From Methylomonas sp. (GTDB taxonomy: Bacteria > Pseudomonadota > Gammaproteobacteria > Methylococcales > Methylomonadaceae), in the NCBI RefSeq assembly GCF_023228165.1, contig NZ_JALOBS010000023.1, positions 31,469-95,468 of the forward strand: a stretch of 64,000 bases of DNA, written 5' to 3'. This document shows positions 61,958 to 64,000 of this stretch, in pieces. Numbering within the stretch: the first letter of the stretch is position 1; each line of letters begins with the position of its first letter. The notes under the pieces are model-generated. The model was not told the DNA's origin. It worked only from the letters and a program-made list of their open reading frames with translations, and made no database searches. The translations under genes and the position numbers were made by a program.

Positions 61958-63229
61958 ATGCTAGATCCTCGTTTATTCAGAAGCGAACTGGAATTGGTTC
62001 AACAACAACTTAAAAGGCGCGGCATAGACTTCGATGCCGAGACTTATCTGGGATTGGAGAATCGCCGAAAAGATATTCAGGTTAAGACCCAAGAGCTGCA
62101 AAATGAGCGCAATACCCGTTCAAAAGCCATCGGTCAGGCTAAAGGCAAGGGTGAGGATATTCAGCCGTTGCTAGATCAAGTCCAGGACTTGGGTGATCAA
62201 CTTAAGTCGGCGGAAGCTGAATTAGGCGAGATTCAAGCCCGGTTGAACAACATCATGGAAGGCGTGCCGAACATGCTGGATGCGGCTGTTCCGGCCGGAA
62301 AAAGTGATGCTGATAACCTCGAAATCAGTCGTTGGGGCGATTTGCCGCAGTTTAGTTTTACGCCTAAGGACCATGTTGATTTAGGTGAGCCGCTAGGCAT
62401 GAATTTTGAGTTGGGCGCAAAAATTGCCAGCGCGCGTTTTGTGGTGCTGGCTGGAAAGCTCGCGACTTTGCAGCGGGCCATTATTCAGCTGATGCTGGAT
62501 ACACATACTAATGAGCATGGTTATCAGGAAACCTACGTGCCCTTTCTGGTAAATGCGGATAGTTTAAGGGGGACCGGGCAACTGCCTAAGTTCGAAGCGG
62601 ATTTGTTCACGGTCAAAAATGACCCGGCATTTTACTTGATTCCAACTGCCGAAGTCCCGGTTACTAATATCGTCCGAGATGTGATAGTGGATGCTAAACA
62701 CATGCCTCTGAAATACGTCTGTCATTCACCTTGTTTTCGTAGTGAGGCAGGAGCTTATGGTAGCGATGTGCGCGGTATGATTCGGCAGCATCAGTTTGAA
62801 AAGGTCGAGTTGGTGCAAATTGTCAAGCCTGAACAATCGGCGCAAGCGCATGAGGATTTGACCAATCATGCCGAAACAATTTTGAAGAAATTAAAGCTAC
62901 CCTATCGTAAGGTTTTGTTATGTGCCGGCGATACCGGTTTTTCTTCGTCCAAAACTTACGATCTGGAGGTGTGGTTGCCAGGTCAGCAAAAATACCGTGA
63001 AATTTCATCATGCAGTAATTTTAAAGATTTTCAGGCAAGACGGTTGCAGGCGCGTTGGCGAAACCCTGAAACAGGGAAGCCAGAATTGGTGCATACCCTG
63101 AACGGTTCCGGTTTGGCGGCAGGTAGAACGTTGATCGCGGTTATGGAAAATTATCAGAATGCAGACGGAACCATCACAGTGCCTGAGGTTTTGCGACAGT
63201 ATATGGGTGGGTTGGATCGTATAGATTAA
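61958..63229 (+). CDS. serS: Seryl-tRNA synthetase
   Basis: A 423-residue class II synthetase. An N-terminal coiled-coil arm (about 30-105) binds the tRNA long variable arm; the core has motif 2 (FRSEAGAYGSDVRGMIRQHQFEKVELV) and motif 3 (NGSGLAAGRTLIAVMENYQ). All substrate elements are present and the length is normal. Confidence 0.98.
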   Translation: MLDPRLFRSELELVQQQLKRRGIDFDAETYLGLENRRKDIQVKTQELQNERNTRSKAIGQAKGKGEDIQPLLDQVQDLGDQLKSAEAELGEIQARLNNIMEGVPNMLDAAVPAGKSDADNLEISRWGDLPQFSFTPKDHVDLGEPLGMNFELGAKIASARFVVLAGKLATLQRAIIQLMLDTHTNEHGYQETYVPFLVNADSLRGTGQLPKFEADLFTVKNDPAFYLIPTAEVPVTNIVRDVIVDAKHMPLKYVCHSPCFRSEAGAYGSDVRGMIRQHQFEKVELVQIVKPEQSAQAHEDLTNHAETILKKLKLPYRKVLLCAGDTGFSSSKTYDLEVWLPGQQKYREISSCSNFKDFQARRLQARWRNPETGKPELVHTLNGSGLAAGRTLIAVMENYQNADGTITVPEVLRQYMGGLDRID

Positions 63230-63380
63230 CTAAATATACGCAACTGATTGTACGGATTGGTTTTGAGTCAAAACTATTCGGTAGTATCATTCCTCGCGAT
63301 TTCGCACCGGCGGTAGTTTTTAGGCTGACGGGTGCTGAAGTCAAAAACAAATAAAAAACCAAACTTTTAGAGGAGGTGCT

Positions 63381-63761
63381 ATGAGCGAAAACCAAACCAT
63401 GTCTCTGTATGAGCGATTGGGTGGCGAAGCGGCGGTTAACGCGGCCGTGGATGTTTTTTACGATAAAGTTTTAAGCGACTATCGTATCAATCGTTTTTTC
63501 GATAAAACGGATATGGCAAAACAGGTTGCGCATTTAAAAGCCTTTATGACGGTTGCGTTTGGCGGCCCGAATCAATATACGGGGCGTTCGTTGCGAGACG
63601 GCCATGCTCGGCTGGTTGCCATGGGTTTGAACGATACGCATTTTGATATTGTTATGGGGCATTTAGGTGCAACCTTGCAGCAATTGAATGTACCCGCTGA
63701 ATTGATTGAAGAGGCCGCTACTTTAGTAGAATCGGTTCGTGGTGAGATTTTAGGTAAATAG
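63381..63761 (+). CDS. Truncated haemoglobin, group I
   Basis: A 126-residue 2-over-2 globin. YERLGGEAAVNAAVDVFYDKVL is the first helix, FFDKTDMAKQVAHLKAFMTVAFGG covers the region with the CD loop and distal positions, and DGHARLVAMGLNDTHFDIVMGHL contains the proximal His (H in GHARL). It may handle oxygen or NO. A GGAGG site precedes it; a GGCCG/CGGCC hairpin follows (about 63772-63797). Confidence 0.93.
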   Translation: MSENQTMSLYERLGGEAAVNAAVDVFYDKVLSDYRINRFFDKTDMAKQVAHLKAFMTVAFGGPNQYTGRSLRDGHARLVAMGLNDTHFDIVMGHLGATLQQLNVPAELIEEAATLVESVRGEILGK

Positions 63762-63831
63762 ACCAAGGCGCGAGGCCGTGGGACTCCGATCCTGCGGCCG
63801 ATTTGGATTTTAAAAATAGTAAAATAATTTC

Positions 63832-63859
63832 TTGACGAGAAATAAAGAGGCCGTATAAT
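63832..63859 (+). promoter_or_regulatory. Strong stable-RNA-type promoter, probable rrn P1
   Basis: The -35 box TTGACG (63832-63837), a 16-base spacer and a consensus -10 TATAAT (63854-63859) are followed by a GC-rich discriminator (GGGCGGC). An A/T-rich stretch at 63810-63831 resembles an UP element. No coding frame follows to the window end; the GC-rich leader suggests an rRNA operon starts beyond 64000. Confidence 0.75.
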
Positions 63860-63992
63860 GGGCGGCTCTTCGGGGTTGACGTGTTTTGGTCGACGGAGTC
63901 TCGGGGCGATGCGGCGGTGTTTAAGTGGTTCGTTGGTGTCGGGTTTGTTTGCGGTTTCGGTTCGGGCTTCGGGCGGTGGCTGAAAAATAAAT

Positions 63993-63998
63993 TTGACA
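63993..63998 (+). promoter_or_regulatory. Second -35 hexamer TTGACA at the window edge
   Basis: A consensus TTGACA lies eight bases after an A/T-rich stretch; its -10 box would fall outside the window. With the promoter at 63832 this would give the two-promoter layout of rRNA operons. Confidence 0.4.
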
Positions 63999-64000
63999 AT

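Noticed and set aside
1..64000. CRISPR array, insertion sequence or tRNA genes
   Set aside because: I saw no regularly spaced repeats, transposase frames or cloverleaf sequences on reading the window, though short tRNAs could be missed by eye.

Overview
This window looks like the chromosome of a gammaproteobacterium, most likely a methanotroph of the Methylococcales (Methylomonas-like). That assignment is an inference. It rests on typical gammaproteobacterial gene orders (trpFBA-accD-folC-SPOR-cvpA-purF-metZ; nrdR-ribD-ribE-ribB-ribH-nusB-thiL-pgpA; smpB beside ratA/rnfH), a MoxY/LapD-type sensor kinase and several metal-handling genes. No pmoA, mxaF or complete rRNA gene is visible to settle it. 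Almost all the DNA is coding. I see no CRISPR array, prophage, transposase or tRNA gene.

Layout. 1-7.6 kb holds a truncated TonB-dependent receptor, an OmpR-type two-component pair, and a six-gene membrane/periplasm cluster (two lipoproteins, one with a haem-binding CxxCH; a CopC-like protein that lacks the usual copper ligands; multi-pass membrane proteins) divergent from a NikR regulator. 8-11 kb holds a membrane-anchored YcxB/caspase-like (C13-type) protein and ybaK. 11.1-19 kb is the most unusual block: seven minus-strand genes, mostly joined by 4-base stop/start overlaps, encode an FN3-like membrane protein, an N-carbamoyl-amino-acid-hydrolase-like M20 enzyme, an isochorismatase-fold amidase, an SSS symporter with a 40-residue membrane partner, an ATCase-like carbamoyltransferase with a non-ATCase amino-acid loop, and a glutamine-dependent asparagine synthase. 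A MarR regulator is divergent from them. This could be an undescribed ureido/carbamoyl-amino-acid pathway. 19.1-20.05 kb is a decayed DUF2971 gene.

20.2-46.7 kb is mainly core metabolism: tryptophan, fatty acid, folate, purine, methionine and riboflavin synthesis, NusB, ThiL and PgpA. Inside it lies a c-di-GMP block (an EAL protein with a dead GGDEF beside a tandem-PilZ protein), followed by glutaredoxin, a class II aldolase and a large MscK-type channel. The riboflavin operon carries a RibB fused to a degenerate GTP cyclohydrolase II domain (RibBX type).

46.9-64 kb contains a GlcG/HbpS-type secreted protein, a TolC-family protein, galU, the orphan MoxY-like kinase, a five-PAS diguanylate cyclase, purD, a HIT protein, and a DUF190/CrcB pair in which CrcB is fused to a degenerate second copy that seems to lack its first helix. 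Then come a TauE-type permease, rsgA, an M48 protease, orn, serS and a truncated haemoglobin. The window ends in a strong stable-RNA-type promoter and a GC-rich leader, so an rRNA operon probably starts just beyond position 64000.
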